The notes: a model not told the origin generated them from the letters alone. Positions 30,476 through 49,108 are shown, counted from the stretch's first letter. The stretch is DNA of 64,000 bases from Phaeoceros laevis (GCA_049999765.1 JBNGIQ010008872.1:1-64000), one strand, 5' to 3'. Numbers and translations: made by a program.

Positions 30476-32957
30476 GTTCCTGAGAGCTCACTCACTCACT
30501 GTTGCAAGATCTCCGGTTGCAGGACCGTCCACCTTCAAATGGCCAGAGCAGCAGATGCGCAGGCTCCCTCCTGATCCAGAAATTGCGTCCTCCCAGCCCG
30601 AGCCCCGGACTTGCTGGCAGTCTTCATCATCTGCCAGGTAGCAGCGAATTCAAGCAGGGACGCAGCGTGCGGCATTGGCAGATTCGGCCACAGCTAAAGC
30701 AGCTGGTCCAAAGCATGCAAGCAGGCAAGCAAGCACAAGCAGAGCGGGCTCTCCGCGGAGGGGGAGGACGGAGAAGGGATAATGTGAAGGAGAGGTGCTG
30801 CTTGCAATATTTCGGAGGAGGTAGGAGCCGGGGTAATCCTCGGGATGGGAGCGCTGTGTGTCGAGAGAGGAGAGGCCCGGCGTATTTGTTCGCGAGAAGT
30901 GGACTCGAGCCCACGGCCGGTGGCCCACCTCGGGAAGCACCCGGGGTTTGCGAGATGAGAGAGACGAGATATGGGGCGTGGGCCTGGCGCTGGTTGCAGC
31001 CAAGGAAAGGAATTACTGGCATGGCAACATGCCGTCCTGGGTCCCGCAGGCCCAGGGGTGTCCACAAGCTGCAAAATCTGCGGGGATTTGCCCGATCCGG
31101 GGGACTCCAGTTCACGCCCGGGAAGAGATGCGAAGGGGGCCAGGCCGAGGGAGCATTTGTGAATGAATGTTCGTTTTCCATGACAGAGAAGGAGAAGTTG
31201 GTGGACGAGTGGGGCCAGTTGTTGGGGAAAACGACGGTGCTAGCAGCGATTTCTGCTCATCATTTGGAGGCCGGCGTGCTTCCTTCCTTCCCTGTTGCTC
31301 CACCACCACCCGGGTGCGCTCGGGGCCATTGATGGCGTCATCCAGCTTGCTTGCTGCCCGTGCACGCCGGTTGTTTGCCCCCACTGGGCCTACTCAACGG
31401 AAAAAAGGAAACCCATGGAGGCAGGCAGGAACCAGGTAGGAAGGAAGGAGAAGAAGCTGTGTCAGAGCGCGTGAGCGAGCGAGCGTCCAACCACCGGAGT
31501 GCCAGACAAACTTGAAGCAGCGGCGCACGCTCCAACGCTCCAACTTGTTGTTGGTGGTCTGCCGACATCACTAATGCGGTGCTTAGCTTGGTGATTAGCA
31601 GAGGCCGGTGATTAGACAAACGTCGGTCGAGGAGCGAGGCACGTTCTGAAGGTGGCAGCTTTTGCAGGATCGAGCAAGAGGGCAAGTGCTTGTACAAACT
31701 TGCCCGCTCCAGCCAACAGCCCAGCAGCACTTGTAAAGAGACCTAATGACCGCGGCCAAGGCAAGAGGAACGCAGCCAGGCCGGCAGCTTATGCTTCATC
31801 AACAGGTGGCACCGCATACGGCGGGCACTGGCGTGCGACGGAATTATGGACAGGGACGGCAACCAGGCACCCCAGGCTGGACCGCGACGGGCGACCGACA
31901 AGGCCGGGCGCCGGGTCGCCGTCGCTCATACATACTGTACACTGTACTGTTCAGGTCACCTCGACCTGGGCCTCGAGGCAATGGTGCATGCACAGGTGGG
32001 TGGGCCTTGTTGGTGATATTTTTAGGATCAGGCATGATAAGGTAAAGAACCGGGTCAATCGAGATGGGCGGCCCAGGCCAGCGCAGGCTCCCAATTGCTA
32101 TGCAAGCGGTGGGGCCGGAGTGGGCCCGCGGTGGGGTCGGTGAGGCGGGCTCCACCTGCGTCTGGATCGGGATTCCACATGGCTCCTGGGCCGTTCGTTT
32201 GTGCACGCCAGGGGCCCGCCGCGTGCCGCTATTCCTCAGACATACTGTGACCACATTATGTGAAACCGGCTGCCATGCACCGGGGCACGTGTTGGGCGTA
32301 AGCTGGTCCTCAGGACACCCGTCAACCTTATTTTTGCTCATTGCCATGCGGGATGGATTTATATTGTCGGCATACTGTATACTAGTCAAGCCGCCTACAA
32401 TGCTGATGCGCAGCATGCGCTGATGCTAGCACTGGCCCGGCCTGTACTGTAGGTGGGGATTTGTTAGCCTTCTGCGTTTGTCGCACTCCACCTCCTCCCG
32501 CACCGCCCAACATACTGTATATCCCCTATGATGGGTTGCTACCGGCTCCAGTGTTGCAGTCTGTATGTAGGACACGAATACGCTGACCTGTTTAGACGTT
32601 CTGATTTCTAAGCAGACGTTCTGGTTTCTAAGCGTGGTGCAGTCACCTTCCTGTATCGAAAGACCCCAAGCCCTTAATAACTAGTAACAGCATGATGTTC
32701 CAATCTCGGCTTCAGGAGTTCTGTCTTAGCCACTGTCAACTAAGTCGACCGCGATAATGGGTCTTCGTAGCCGAACATTCTGCCATTTGTCCAGCGTTAT
32801 CTACTAGTCTAGAGAAACCGATGTCTGGCCGACATGTGTCACTCGGGACGTCAGACCCACGTGCCCGTCTCGAGGACTAGTTCATGCCGCTGCGCTGAAC
32901 GACGAACTACGGCCTTCACATCGAAGGTGAACAAAAAGCACAGTGAAATTCCTAGAA
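30476..32957. other. GC-rich gene-free stretch upstream of the TPR gene
   Basis: Long open frames occur on both strands between 30.5 and 31.8 kb, but they overlap one another, have odd composition and show no domain. They are best explained by high GC. The phrase catactgt recurs at about 31929, 32240, 32370 and 32511. The first few hundred bases are the probable promoter of the TPR gene. Confidence 0.45.
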
Positions 32958-33031
32958 TGCTCTAACTGAGAGTTGAACTCAGGACCTCCCGCTTACTAAA
33001 CGGGTGCTCTAACCAACTGAGCTATCAGAGC
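32958..33031 (-). tRNA. trnT-AGU: tRNA-Thr (anticodon AGT)
   Basis: The minus strand folds as a full cloverleaf of 74 nt. The acceptor stem GCTCTGA pairs with TTAGAGC; the D arm is GCTC..GAGC; the anticodon stem CCCGT pairs with GCGGG (one T-G pair) around loop TTAGTAA with anticodon AGT; the T arm is CTGAG/CTCAG around TTCAACT; the discriminator is A. No intron is present. A run of five T on the transcribed strand follows about 22 bases downstream (plus 32932-32938 region), fitting an RNA polymerase III terminator. Confidence 0.93.
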
Positions 33032-33285
33032 CGCTTACAAACAAGTAGACAAAACCCTTTTTTCTAACAAATTTTTTCCTTGTACTGTGTGTGTTGTTCC
33101 TTTGCGCTCACCAAGTCATATGATCAACCTGGCCCCTAGCACGTATCTACAGTGTCCGTGGCTCCTTATCCCGCTCAAATAATATTTCGATGTTTTCAAC
33201 TTCATACTCGTCTCATACAGACGACTTCGAGAATCGAGATGGAGAGTTCCAAATTGGTGACTACGACCCTACGCGGCGCTTCTAT

Positions 33286-38700
<5,415 letters not shown>

Positions 38701-39088
38701 TGCTGATTCCACCTGCAACTAAGTCACTCCTCGTTTTCTGCGGCGCGCTACTCTGCTTTGAATGAAATGAGGCTTTTGAGCTCTCTGGCCACGACGCAGG
38801 TGAATCACAGCTTGGCTGCACGAGCTAATGGTTTATTTTCTCGTCAACCTAAGTATAACTTAGGTGATCATGGCGACAAGGAACAACCTAACCCTATCGG
38901 ACATATCGGGATTTTTACCCCAACCACCATAAATAAACGTCTTCTTTTCTTGGAATAGAACGAAGAAGTTTGGATCGCATGTCCGAGCTGAGAATTATTC
39001 CGCAGCAAGCCTCCTTCGTATATCATTTTTGAGTTCTGATCGAGTGGCTGAGCAACATACTGAGCTGCGGACGTTTTGGCCTCATTTC
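38701..39088. promoter_or_regulatory. Bidirectional promoter between the helicase and MYG1
   Basis: Divergent ATGs lie 388 bp apart. A telo-box-like AACCCTA occurs at 38890-38896, an element common in promoters of plant growth and translation genes. No TATA box stands out. Confidence 0.5.
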
Positions 39089-40897
39089 ATGTTGTCTCGA
39101 TTGAGCATAGGGCTTGTTTACAACGTTGGTCTAGGATCATCGGGCCTGTCCTCGTCAACTGCGCTGTTTTTGGTATCCTCTGCCCGTCGCATTTTGCCAC
39201 CTTGTCAGGGGCCCAACCGCAGCTTATTTGGCTGGAAGGCTATGTCGGCCGTTCCAGCTCCCTTGACCAGTCCAGCTGCTGTCTGGAATAATTCTATGGA
39301 GACAGACTTTGATGAGGAAAGAAATGCATCTTTAAAGAGAAAGCGGAAAGTGGTTGGCACGCATAATGGGACCTTCCACTGTGATGAAGCTTTGGGTTGC
39401 TTCATGATCCGCTTGTCCGACAAGTTTGCAGATGCAGATATCATCAGAACTAGAGATCAGAAGGTACTAGCTACATTTGAATATGGTAAACTGGAGGGCT
39501 GCAGCGGTCGTGCCTTATTTGATCCAATTAAGGTTGGAGGTGCAGATACTGGAAAATTTGGACGCTGTGCTGGACGTGGGGGGCCTTTATGATCCAGACA
39601 CTGACAGGTTTGACCATCATCAAAGGGGCTTTGATCATGTCTTCGGTCATGGGTTCAAAACTAAGCTCAGCAGCGCAGGACTGGTTTATAAGGTTCGCCT
39701 CTGTCGTATCTTGAAACTGGGGGTTTGTGTTTTGACGGCGCACTTATGTGTGAGCTCCCTGTGGTTGTCGCAATGCTGCAGCATTACGGCTTGGAGATCA
39801 TTGCTAAGGAGTTGAACTTGGACCAGTCACATCCAGACGTGGAACAGGTTTATGTCGGAGTCTACAAAAATTTCATCGAGGTAGGTTATGTCGCAATTTT
39901 ATCAACCATTTTCTAGCACATTGATGGCATTGGGAGGGACAGTATTAACACTTGCAGTACATTGTTTGCTCTGAAGTCGGTAGATGCAATCGACAATGGA
40001 ATCAACCAGTATGACACTGAGGCACCACCTAGGTATGTCAACAATACCAATCTTTCTTCTCGTGTGGCGTCGCTTAATCCAGACTGGATGGATGAAGTGA
40101 CACCCGAGAAGGAGGATCAGGCTTTCAGGGCAGCCATGGAACTTACAGGCAGCGAATTTCTCGGGGTAATGTTCACTCTATGTCCTTTGCTCATACTACC
40201 TGGTCACATTTGTTAGAAGCGGAGTCTTTTTCATCTCACTGATTATTGTGTAGTCCACATTCCACAGGCTATGCGGTACTATGCAAGGTCCTGGTTACCG
40301 GCCAGATCCATAGTTCAGGACTGTATAGCTGCTAGAGCAAAATATGCGGAGACTGGAGAAATCATGGTTCTTGACAGATTCTGCCCTGTAAGTGTGAATT
40401 CAGTGAGTTATCTGCATTTTAAACCCGTGAAGGATTGGCTGGGCTGCTTGGAATTGCTTCTTATCATTCAAAGGAGCATCTGACATCTGCATTGTGTGCA
40501 GTGGAAACAGCACTTGGCAGAGCTTGAGGAGGTGATGAAGGTGGAGCCTTCGATAAAATATGTCCTTTACGAGGTATTTCTTGGTCCACTTAAGGGCATG
40601 CAGAACTGAGCAAACTAGTTGTCTACTGTGCTGTACTGACATAAGCGCTTTTACGTGTAATGCGTATGACAGGATGACAGGAGCCATCAATGGAGAGTGC
40701 AGGCTGTCGCTGTCGCGCCTGGAAAGTTCGAGAGCCGGAAGCCGCTACCTGCACAGTGGCGTGGTCTTCGGGATGAGGAGCTTTCGACTGAAACTGGGAT
40801 AGATGGAGGGGTTTTTGTACACATGAGCGGATTTATCGGCGGAAACAAAAGCTTTGAGGGTACCCTGGCAATGGCTAAGAAAGCCCTAGCTTTGTAA
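39089..40897 (+). CDS. MYG1: MYG1 family 3'-5' exonuclease, 7 exons
   Basis: Exons 39089-39463, 39546-39692, 39782-39880, 39977-40165, 40268-40387, 40502-40573 and 40673-40897 give 408 residues in phase. The first ~55 residues (MLSRLSIGLVYNVGLG..., Arg/Ser-rich, few acids) look like a mitochondrial presequence, matching the dual nuclear/mitochondrial location known for the family. The DHH-like core is complete: VGTHNGTFHCDEALGCFMI, ADIIRTRD, LYDPDTDRFDHHQRGF (DHH at ~148), FGHGFKTKLSSAGLVY, ARSWLPARSIV, and the end GVFVHMSGFIGGN. The human protein is a 3'-5' RNA exonuclease coordinating nucleolar and mitochondrial RNA. An in-frame ATG at about 39241 would give a form lacking the presequence. 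Confidence 0.96.
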
Positions 40898-41656
40898 AAG
40901 TTGAAGCCAGATATATGTAATAGATTCACGGATTAAGTGGTTGGCACGAGAGCTGTACAGATATTTGATATATTTCGGATCCAATAATATGTACACCCAA
41001 GGTGTGACCCGGCACCTACCTGCGGTGCACCTAACTGCGGTACGGCTACGGGGAGCTAACAGCCTTCCAACGCTGGTCTAACAGGTATCCCGACTCCAGA
41101 GGTTGTGCTAACTGGAATGACATCCACCACCGGGCATACCAATGGCCGGGCGGCGGCCTTGGCGCTAAACTATGGCAGGTATACTGGGGCCCAAGGAAAC
41201 TGGTCTCCAGAGCATTCTAATTGTCTAACCCGCGGACAGCCAGGGTAGAGAGGAAACAATCCTTGTGCTAACTGACCATGCCGAGAGTGAGTAAGGGCAG
41301 GGAGTCAAGGAAAAAACAGGAGGGTGAACTCAGCAGGAGGTGTAGACAGAAGGATCTTACTCGTAGATCTTACTCAGCTGAGGGTGAGCCAACAAACAAT
41401 TTCTCTTGAAGTCCAATCTATCCCATGCTACACTTAAGGAAGGTGGTTTTACTTTGATTGACTGAAAGGTTGGTGATTCGTGTTGCATGCAATTGGAGCT
41501 AAAAGTGTGGCTGACGACGCTCTAGGCGTGTTGGCTTTGCCTTTGTCACCCCGGAAATACACTTCTTCTGCTGTCGTGCAGTTCTCATTTCGCTGCAATT
41601 TTGTTCTGAACCAACATCCACCATGAAGGAAATTCTTACCAGCTCAGCAGTGCTTT
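40898..41656. other. Convergent intergenic stretch
   Basis: This is the 3' UTR space between MYG1 and the IGHMBP2-type helicase. At 41018-41042 the phrases acctgcggt and aactgcggt form a short direct repeat. No gene is seen. Confidence 0.4.
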
Positions 41657-44600
41657 CTAAGTGTAACCCTCAGCACTATGATACTCGCCATTTTCCTCAA
41701 AGTAGGCGACTAGGCGTTTCAAGAAAGGATCACTACTCACAACTTCGCTGTCACAGATCACGCAACATTGCCGACGAGCACGGGTGACTGCGACGTTCAT
41801 CCGCCGGCTATCATTCAGGAAGCCAACCTGCGAACACAAAATGGGGTGGCCCAAGTGAGCGAGACATGCCGACCAAGTCCCTTCCTTATTGGGTTCGAAT
41901 CCATAACAGGCATCAGACTCGCTTTACCTCCTTTCTTTCATTCGATCTGACCATGGAGATGATGATGGCTTCCTTCTCACGTCCCTGAAATCCGTCGACA
42001 GTGCTGATCTCTAGATCCACAATCTTCTTATCTTCATTTCTCATAGATCTCAATAGGCCAACCTTGCAAGACGAGAAACGCCGTCACTAAAACCCCTCGA
42101 GATTTGGCGAATGGAGACTTTGGCGCAGATACCACATGTATTACAGACCGTAGCCATTACCTGTGCCGCATATGGAGTGATGATACCGACATCGGAGGCC
42201 TTGACTCCGCTTTCCAGCAGCTTCTTTGCATGAGCAATAGCCACTTTGGCTTCCCCTTCGTTCATGTAACTTTCTGCTTCGTCCTTGGTCTCCTCCATCT
42301 CGCACCTGATATTGAAAGGTATTACGAGCGATAAATGTCCAGAAGGGGTTCAAGAAAGAGAGAAGCGTGACCACTGCATTGCACATTGTCCATGCCTAGT
42401 ACGATGCAACAGAGGGCATAAGTTTTACCCTGCTGTGTCTATCAGGATGAGAATCGGTTCGGTTGTTGATGACTCTATTACTCCATCCACATCCACTAGG
42501 CAGTGCTCTTTGACACTCGTGTGTGCTTCCAACTGGAAAAATGCATAGACATTGTTGCAAACCTTCTGCTGCCATGCACCATCATACACCTACCTATTGC
42601 AGAACTCATACATACCTTGTTTTTGTAAAATTCGTTTGACGACCACTTCATGATTTTCTCGTGCATTCGATATTGCACTGTCAGCATCATGGTTACGTCA
42701 TCGTTGTACAGAGCTGCTAATCGAGCAAATAGAGTCCTCCCAAGCCCCTTCTTCTCAGCTTCGGCGCTGATTACAGTTGGAGATAGCTGAAGATGGTCCC
42801 CAGCTAAGATACATTTCCTACCCTGCAAACATTTTCCACCTTTCTCTCTCAGGGATGTCAAAACTGGTACTGCCATCCAACAAAGCTTGTAACAAATCAA
42901 GCCCTACCTTCAAGAGTGCAATCCAGCAAGCAACTTCAAGAGCCTGTGCAGCCTCATCGATCACCACAACATCAAACGTTGTCTCCTGCAGCTGACGGGA
43001 AAGAGCTCCAGTCAAAGTCGTCAAAATTACAGCCGAGTCCTTAATAACATCTGAAACAGCTTGCTGATGCCTCTGACGCTCTTCCTTCGCCAGGCCACGC
43101 AACTCCTTGCGAATATCACCTCGGCCCCTTCTATCTTTGGTCTTCAGTAGTTTCGCGTTAAGCGCCTGGGCAGTGAACACAGGATGCCTCTTTAAGTGAA
43201 GTATTAAGTCCTTGCACTTAACAAGGAAGATAGCCCATGACACATGGCATCATTTCAAACCTCACACAACCTTCATCTCCTTCCTGACGTCATTTGCGAG
43301 AGCACTATTATCAGCTTTCAAAACCTGCTCCAATACGAAAGCCCAGGCATAAGTAGAGAGACTGACAGAAACCACCATATTACATGACAAATTTACACCA
43401 GGAGCCGGTTTGACTTACAGACCTGTGCATCCAGGGCACTATCTAACACTTGTGGTAACAGCCGGGCCGGATGTCCAACGCGCACCAGCCGAACTCTGCA
43501 TTGGCACTGAGTGAGTTTTAACCTCCCCTACTAACCATCAATTTAAAACGCTTTGCTCTGACGAGGCTTTCAACAAATCGATGAATTCTTACTTGTTGCA
43601 GGCAAGGCGTTCAACAAGGTTGTCGACAGCGATATTAGATGCTGCGCAGGCAAGCACCTTGCAACCACGTTGCACTTCCTGAAGAATAATCTCCACCACA
43701 GCAGTGGTCTTTCCAGTACCAGGTGGGCCGTGGAGCAGTAGCAAGTTATTTGCTCCTAGTGCCTTTGCAACAGCTGCCCTCTGCACTGACAGCACACATC
43801 AACCAGTAGGGTTACTTGTAGTTCCATCATCCAACTTCAACAAGCATGAAGGAGTGGCGGAATATCCAAGAATGGTGAGAAGGTCACCTGAGAGTGGTCC
43901 AAATTATTGTTGAAAGGCTTGAAAACAACCGGCTTTTTTGAAAAGGTGGGAGGATTTGATCCAAACAAGATCGGAATTAAATCTGTGGCAGGACCTTTTG
44001 TCACACCCTTGCTAAGTTCTATAAGAGTTTCCTTCAGCCTCTTGTAAGTCACCTGAAAAGGCAGCCACAGAATGTAAATTGCATGTCGTTCAGTTACTTG
44101 CTTCCAGTTGTTTCTTTAATCTGGAAGAACAAATACTGGCTGTGCCTTGTGTACTGCATGAACTTACCTCATTGGCTAATTTTTCTAATCGAAGAGGAGT
44201 ATTCAAGCTGTCTTCTGGCATATCTTCAACAGCAACAGTAATGGATCCTTCCTGGCATTCAGTTTTTGAGATGGCAGTACAAACAGAACCAGACCGGAAA
44301 ATAAGAGACAAGGACATGGAACAGCCAGCAGCACACCTTCAGTCGATAGACCACTCCTTGTCCTAATGGAGGACTTGACGAGTCTGCCTTGTTCAGACGC
44401 AGCATCACTACGTCGTGGGTTGAAAGCTGCACCAACAAGATACTCAGCGCAAACACGTACAGGACCTTGAGCTGCAAATGTCGGACCAGGAAAAACACAC
44501 TACATGCTATAATCCGCCCTACTTTGTGCGGAGGCAATAGATCCCCTCGATTTGGCTGAAGCTCCAACAGCGTCTTCCCAAAAAGCCCTGTCTACAGACA

Positions 44601-45041
44601 ACAAGGTAGGCTAGTGCATCAGCTACCAGGAAATTCTCCACAACAAACATAGTGCGGAGGGAGAAAGAGCACATTAGCATTCCAAAATGTTAGACTACCT
44701 GTACATCTGCGCATTTCAAATTGAGTAGACAGCTCCCTCGTTTTTGAGCAGCATCTGGTGTTAGGGCAGCTATACTATCTTTCGAAGCTGCAATTTCTGC
44801 TTCCTGCATGAGCCACAACAGAGACGGGTCTCTAAATCTCCTGCCAGCATGTGGATAAGACCATGCGAACCAACTGCTCCTATCAGCAAATATGCACCCG
44901 TACCTTCTCAAGCTCAATGAGGGGCAGCGTACGGCTCACAAACATGTCCAACGTGAGCAATTCCTCCTTTTGCGCATCAGATGGCCCCTTCCCATTGCCC
45001 TTCTCTTTGCCACCTACTTTGGAACTCCTGGCCCGAGACAT
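41657..45041 (-). CDS. IGHMBP2/SMUBP-2-type superfamily 1 helicase, 15 exons
   Basis: Exons 45041-44904, 44803-44699, 44591-44523, 44426-44337, 44251-44168, 44052-43888, 43780-43593, 43495-43423, 43324-43271, 43165-42908, 42822-42616, 42532-42429, 42305-42161, 42062-41928 and 41827-41657 give 661 residues, all phases consistent. This is the UPF1-like family of 5'-3' RNA/DNA helicases linked to ribosomes and tRNA. Seen: [26 protein letters not shown], the GPPGTGKTT Walker A near residue 235, [18 protein letters not shown], the DEAAQ Walker B near 392, [38 protein letters not shown] and VAVTRARRQ. It lacks the R3H and zinc-finger tail of the animal protein, as plant members do. The first ATG precedes a basic Lys/Gly N-terminus. 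Confidence 0.95.
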
Positions 45042-45336
45042 TGTGCCTTCCTGAGTTTCAGTCTGTCTGTAGACTAGAGCTGAAAAACGCCTTTTCCTTT
45101 GGGGGCTTCATATGACCCATAGCCAGTCGGCCTCGTCGACCCCTGCAGATTCAACCGACACCACATCTGAGTAAACTTGCTCCAAAATTTGCTGCGTTTT
45201 TTACCTTCCTTTACCAGAAGGAAAATGGCAGGTGGAATTTTCTCATCACGGTCGTGTATTGAGGACGACTCTCATCAACAATGCGTGTCTGACAATTAGA
45301 ACAACCTTTGCGCCGTGAGGACCGCGCTTGGAAGGG
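45042..45336. promoter_or_regulatory. Bidirectional promoter, helicase / SKIP5-like gene
   Basis: Divergent ATGs lie 295 bp apart. No TATA box or telo-box is evident; both leaders and both promoters must share this space. Confidence 0.4.
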
Positions 45337-46553
45337 ATGCCGCACCGACTGTCGCCAAGCCGTGGCAGCCCTATCCACATGCTGGATGACGGCTGCCTTG
45401 TTCGAATTCTCAATTTCCTCACACCCCTGCCAGGTGAGTGTGCTATTCCGATAAGGTCCCTGGCTGCTTGCACAAAATTTGTTGTGCAGGATACCATCTA
45501 AGAATTGGATTCGCTTGCAATCCGCCGACGGGAAGTTTAGGCTTCTGATGGTATACAATTGATCTCGCTGATATGCTGCAGATAGGTTCAACGCCGCACG
45601 GGTGTGCAGACGGTGGCTGAATTTGGCATCCCATCCTCGGATGTGGCTTCGGGTGGACGGTTGTAGTGCAGGAACTCCTGGCGTTTTCCCCAACATTCAG
45701 GAGGCTGTCGATGAGGCAAGGTAGGATTTGCCTATAGATGTTGGAAGCGTGGACCTTGCTATCTGGTCTCGTTTTGATCCTTATCACATGTTTTATGTGC
45801 CAGGCCCGGTGACACCATTCTCATAGCCTCCGGAGCAGCTCATGAAGTGTCAAATGTCCACCTTGATAAACCGCTTTGTTTGGTATGAGCCTTTCGTGGC
45901 ACAGCGTTGTGGTCCTGTTTTGGTATTGTCGTCTTGCTGCCGAGAAAGCCCTCAACCTTCATTGTTGGCGAGCATTTACCAGATGGGAGGCGGAGCTTTT
46001 CCAGATGACACAGTTCTGCTATGTCCGAGGGGGGTTGACAGGTATGTATGGACACGTATGTTTTTCACGACAGGACCATTTAGACTTCGCATCCTGGATC
46101 TCATGTATGCACCGGTCTGCACAGTATGCTGACACAAATCCTCGTGGTTGTTGCAGCGCCCTGGAATTCACTGCCAGTTGCAAAGTCATGAACCTTACCA
46201 TCCAGGCAGAACTGGGGAGCTGCTTGCTGCACAGGAAGGGCCGACTTACAGTCGAGGGCTGCTTCCTGAAGTGCATAGAGCACCCCCTGGAGCACCTGTG
46301 CTGTCCTATTGTCAGTACAGCTGACGAAGGGTTTCCTACTGCCATCAGCAAGGTTCGCAGTGATGTGTCGGTGGTGGAAACCAGGATAGAGGGCGGTTCC
46401 GGGGCAGTGAAAGTTAGTGGGGGTCTGCAATTGCAGCAAGTGAGGGTGATGTATGCTCGAGCTGCTCTTGTCTTCTGGTTCACTGTGGCTCAAACTCAGA
46501 GTTTCAGTGATTTGGATACGTTGGATAGCTCGATGGTACCTTGCAATGGCTGA
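45337..46553 (+). CDS. SKIP5-like F-box protein with beta-helix domain, 5 exons
   Basis: Exons 45337-45433, 45582-45720, 45804-45882, 45983-46041 and 46157-46553 give 256 residues in phase. The F-box is split over exons 1-2 (LDDGCLVRILNFLTPLP, then DRFNAARVCRRWLNLASHP, MWLRVD). It is followed by PGDTILIASG, then MGGGAFPDDTVLLCPRG, and a right-handed beta-helix (LTIQAELGSCLLHRKGRLTV, CPIVSTAD, VVETRIEGGSGAVK, QQVRVMYARAALVFWF). This is the arrangement of Arabidopsis SKP1-interacting partner 5, an SCF ubiquitin-ligase adaptor with unknown substrate. The ATG at 45379, 14 codons in, is an alternative start. The family's usual length is about 280 residues. Confidence 0.9.
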
Positions 46554-46951
46554 TGGTTCAGGTACTCTGTTGCACATGTTGGACTCAGCAATTTGTACTA
46601 TATGTCTACTATTTATGAGCTTATTGTACAACAGTTGGAAATACTGGGCATTCGAGCAGAAGTTCACACTTCAGCACTCCTGGTTTCCTCATTCTTTCAG
46701 CCTCTGGAGTCTGGACGGATGCAGTTTACTGACTGCTCCGCAGTTGTAAGCTGTGGTGGAAGATACCAAGCACTACGATATGATGCTTCGGTCATCACCT
46801 TTCCTATGAATGTCATTCCACTTGGAAGCACTTAAGCCACATGGGGAAGAACTGGGGTACGTGGATTCAATGCGGCTACAGGTCTCAACCTGGGGATTCG
46901 CTTGCCAACAATGTTCAAGTACCTCTGCAGTTGAGAAATCGAGAACGAGAG
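46554..46951. other. Convergent intergenic stretch
   Basis: The stop codons of the SKIP5-like gene and RBBP5 are only 398 bp apart, so their 3' UTRs are close or overlapping. No further gene is seen. Confidence 0.4.
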
Positions 46952-49108
46952 TCAAACTATTGCCAGGAGAATTTCGAAGTGCTGAGTACAACAAGAGAGC
47001 TTAGAACCTGCAGCACTTACCATCAAGCCATTGGAGGCTGTTTGGTATCCGATCCTTTTGAACGGAGCGTGCGCAACATCTTGCCCTGTCTGCCCTTCAG
47101 GAGCCCGTTTTGCAACAAGCTCCTCTCCATGTGCACATTCCACAACAGCCCCTTCTCCTGCTGCCGTTATTCTGAGCAGCGGCAGCTTGGGTGCCGAGCC
47201 CGGGCCTGGCCCTGGCCCTGGGCCTGGTTTGAGGCGCAAAGTAACAGGCTTCTTTCCCATGTCCGCCTGCAATGCAGCTGCCTTTTTAGACAACTTTCTC
47301 TTCCTCTTCAACCGACCATCCAGTCCGGCATCAGCCTCTGCAAACGCAAACGAATTGTTAATCGATGCTGAAATTGGCAACTGTTGAAGTTCGTAAGCAA
47401 ATCAAGACTGACCTTCTGAGAAGTGTTGGAAGTGAGAGGAGTCAAGATTGCACTCGTCCTCTGCATCGAAAACAGGTGAGCCTTTTGAGTCCGGAGACCC
47501 ACTCCGAGCTTGGCTTGAAGATTGATGACGAGTCTGGTCAGCAGGAGGATCAGGCAAGGGTCCTGTTGGGAGGAAGTAGAGGCCATCTTCTGAGTCATCA
47601 GTGTCGCTGAAGGCTCCAACTTTCTCTGCTGTCACTATGTCAACCTCTACATCATCTTCTACTGGAGCAGGCTTCACCTGCATGCACGCAGCGCAAGCCA
47701 TATCATGTCAGCCAGCTTCGAACTGCCTGTACGTAACACTCTATTCAGGTCCTGCTGTTGGACAGCCGCATTCCATTCTCTTCACCTTCTCAGCTTCAGG
47801 TGGTAGTATGTCAAACTCGTCCTCTCGCTCCACATACTCCTCGTTCTCCTCCAGCTCTTTGAAATCTGGAGCAAACGCGCTCCAGTTCTCAGTGTAATCC
47901 TTGGCCCAGAGATACACCACACCAGTCGTGGTCACTGATGCAACAATGGGCCTTGTGGGGTGCCATGCCAGGTCTGCCAGGCCTTCCTTGGGACACTCCA
48001 GTATCCTGGCAAGCTGCCCAAACTTCCTGTTCCAAATGTGAATCTTGTGCTCCGCCTTGTTGGCAGATGCTCCAACGACGCACTCACTGTCGCAGTTGAA
48101 GCAGGCTGATTTCCAGTGCACCCGATTCACCGTCTCCTGGAACTCCTTGCTCAGCCGCAGGCACAGGGCGCCTTTGGCCTTGGGGTCGTCAGGAGCTCCC
48201 TCCGTGGCTGACAGTGTGCTTTGCAGCCATTCCTCCAGGTTGCAGCCAGCCGGAAGCAGGTTCTCAAACACCCGAATAATCCTGTCGCTGGAGTTGGTGA
48301 GCATGTGCTGCCCGTTGCGGCTGAACACCACTTGCCTGATGGACGCACCTCCAGGCACCTGCAGATGGCAGTGAACCTGCCGGCTGGTGGAGTCTACAAT
48401 CAGCACCTCTCCTTTGGCGTTGCCCACGTAGACAAGGTCGCCTTTCTTGTTAAAGCTAGCAGAAGAAGGGGAGTAGAGGCCGCTCTCAGTGATCTTGCCT
48501 GAGGTCTTGGGAGGCTGTGGAGGTTGCCCTGCTTCCGGATCGACAGGGGGGGTGACATCCACCGGCAGAACGTGCATGGTGCCAGATTCCAGGTCTACAA
48601 GAACAGGGGCGCTGGAAATGGGGCACGCCAGGCACACCCAGGGCTGCTGCTTCCCTGGATGCAGCCGAGCATGGAGCGCGGTCTGCTCCAGAGCGAAGCT
48701 GGCAATTCTCACTCCCGCCGCCACGTCCCAGAGGTACAGCATCTTGTTGGCCGCAGCGGCCAGCAATCGGTGCCCGCATTTGGACCAACTCACACTGGTG
48801 ATAGGCGCGGTGCACTCCGGATCCAGCAATTCCTTGGCCACGCCCCTGGTATCGAAGTCCCAGATCACGCATGCTCCGTGTGTGCATCCCGCTGCCACCA
48901 CTAACGCCAATTCAATCAAAATCCTGGGTCACCTGGCAGGCAACCAAATGCTTCCAAGAAGATTTCCAACAAGCAGACTAGAAGAATTGGTGACAGTACC
49001 TGCAAGAAGCGTTCCCCTCCGATTGAACGCAATGCACCTGGTCACCCTGTGCTCCAAGCATTCTTCGATAACCTCCGGAAAATCGCTCTGGAAAGGATCT
49101 GCCAGCAT
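46952..49108 (-). CDS. RBL: RBBP5-type WD40 subunit of COMPASS histone methylase, 4 exons
   Basis: Exons 49108-49000, 48891-47786, 47677-47413 and 47337-46952 give about 621 residues. The N-terminus (QSDFPEVIEECLEH, CIAFNRRGTLLAG, ACVIWDFDTRGVAKEL, ITSVSWSKCGHRLL) and the WD40 propeller (VVFSRNGQHMLTNSSDRIIR, VHWKSACFNCDSECVVG, LAWHPTRPIVASV) are those of plant RBBP5-LIKE, ending with the diagnostic YTENWSAFAPDFKELEENEE. Exon 3 encodes the acidic activation segment (EVDIVTAEKVGAFSDTDDSE). In the trithorax/COMPASS core it supports H3K4 methylation. The C-terminal exon (KRKRKLSKKAAALQADMGKK, then PGPGPG) is basic and low complexity; its last ~40 residues are uncertain and could be mis-spliced. 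Confidence 0.93.

Noticed and set aside
30502-31730. Several overlapping open frames of 100-270 codons on both strands
   Set aside because: High GC lengthens frames here; none has a domain, good composition or splice-site support.
47031-47387. Plus-strand frame with a Pro/Gly run opposite the RBBP5 C-terminus
   Set aside because: It is a shadow of the low-complexity minus-strand exon, which follows an in-phase junction from the RBBP5 acidic segment.
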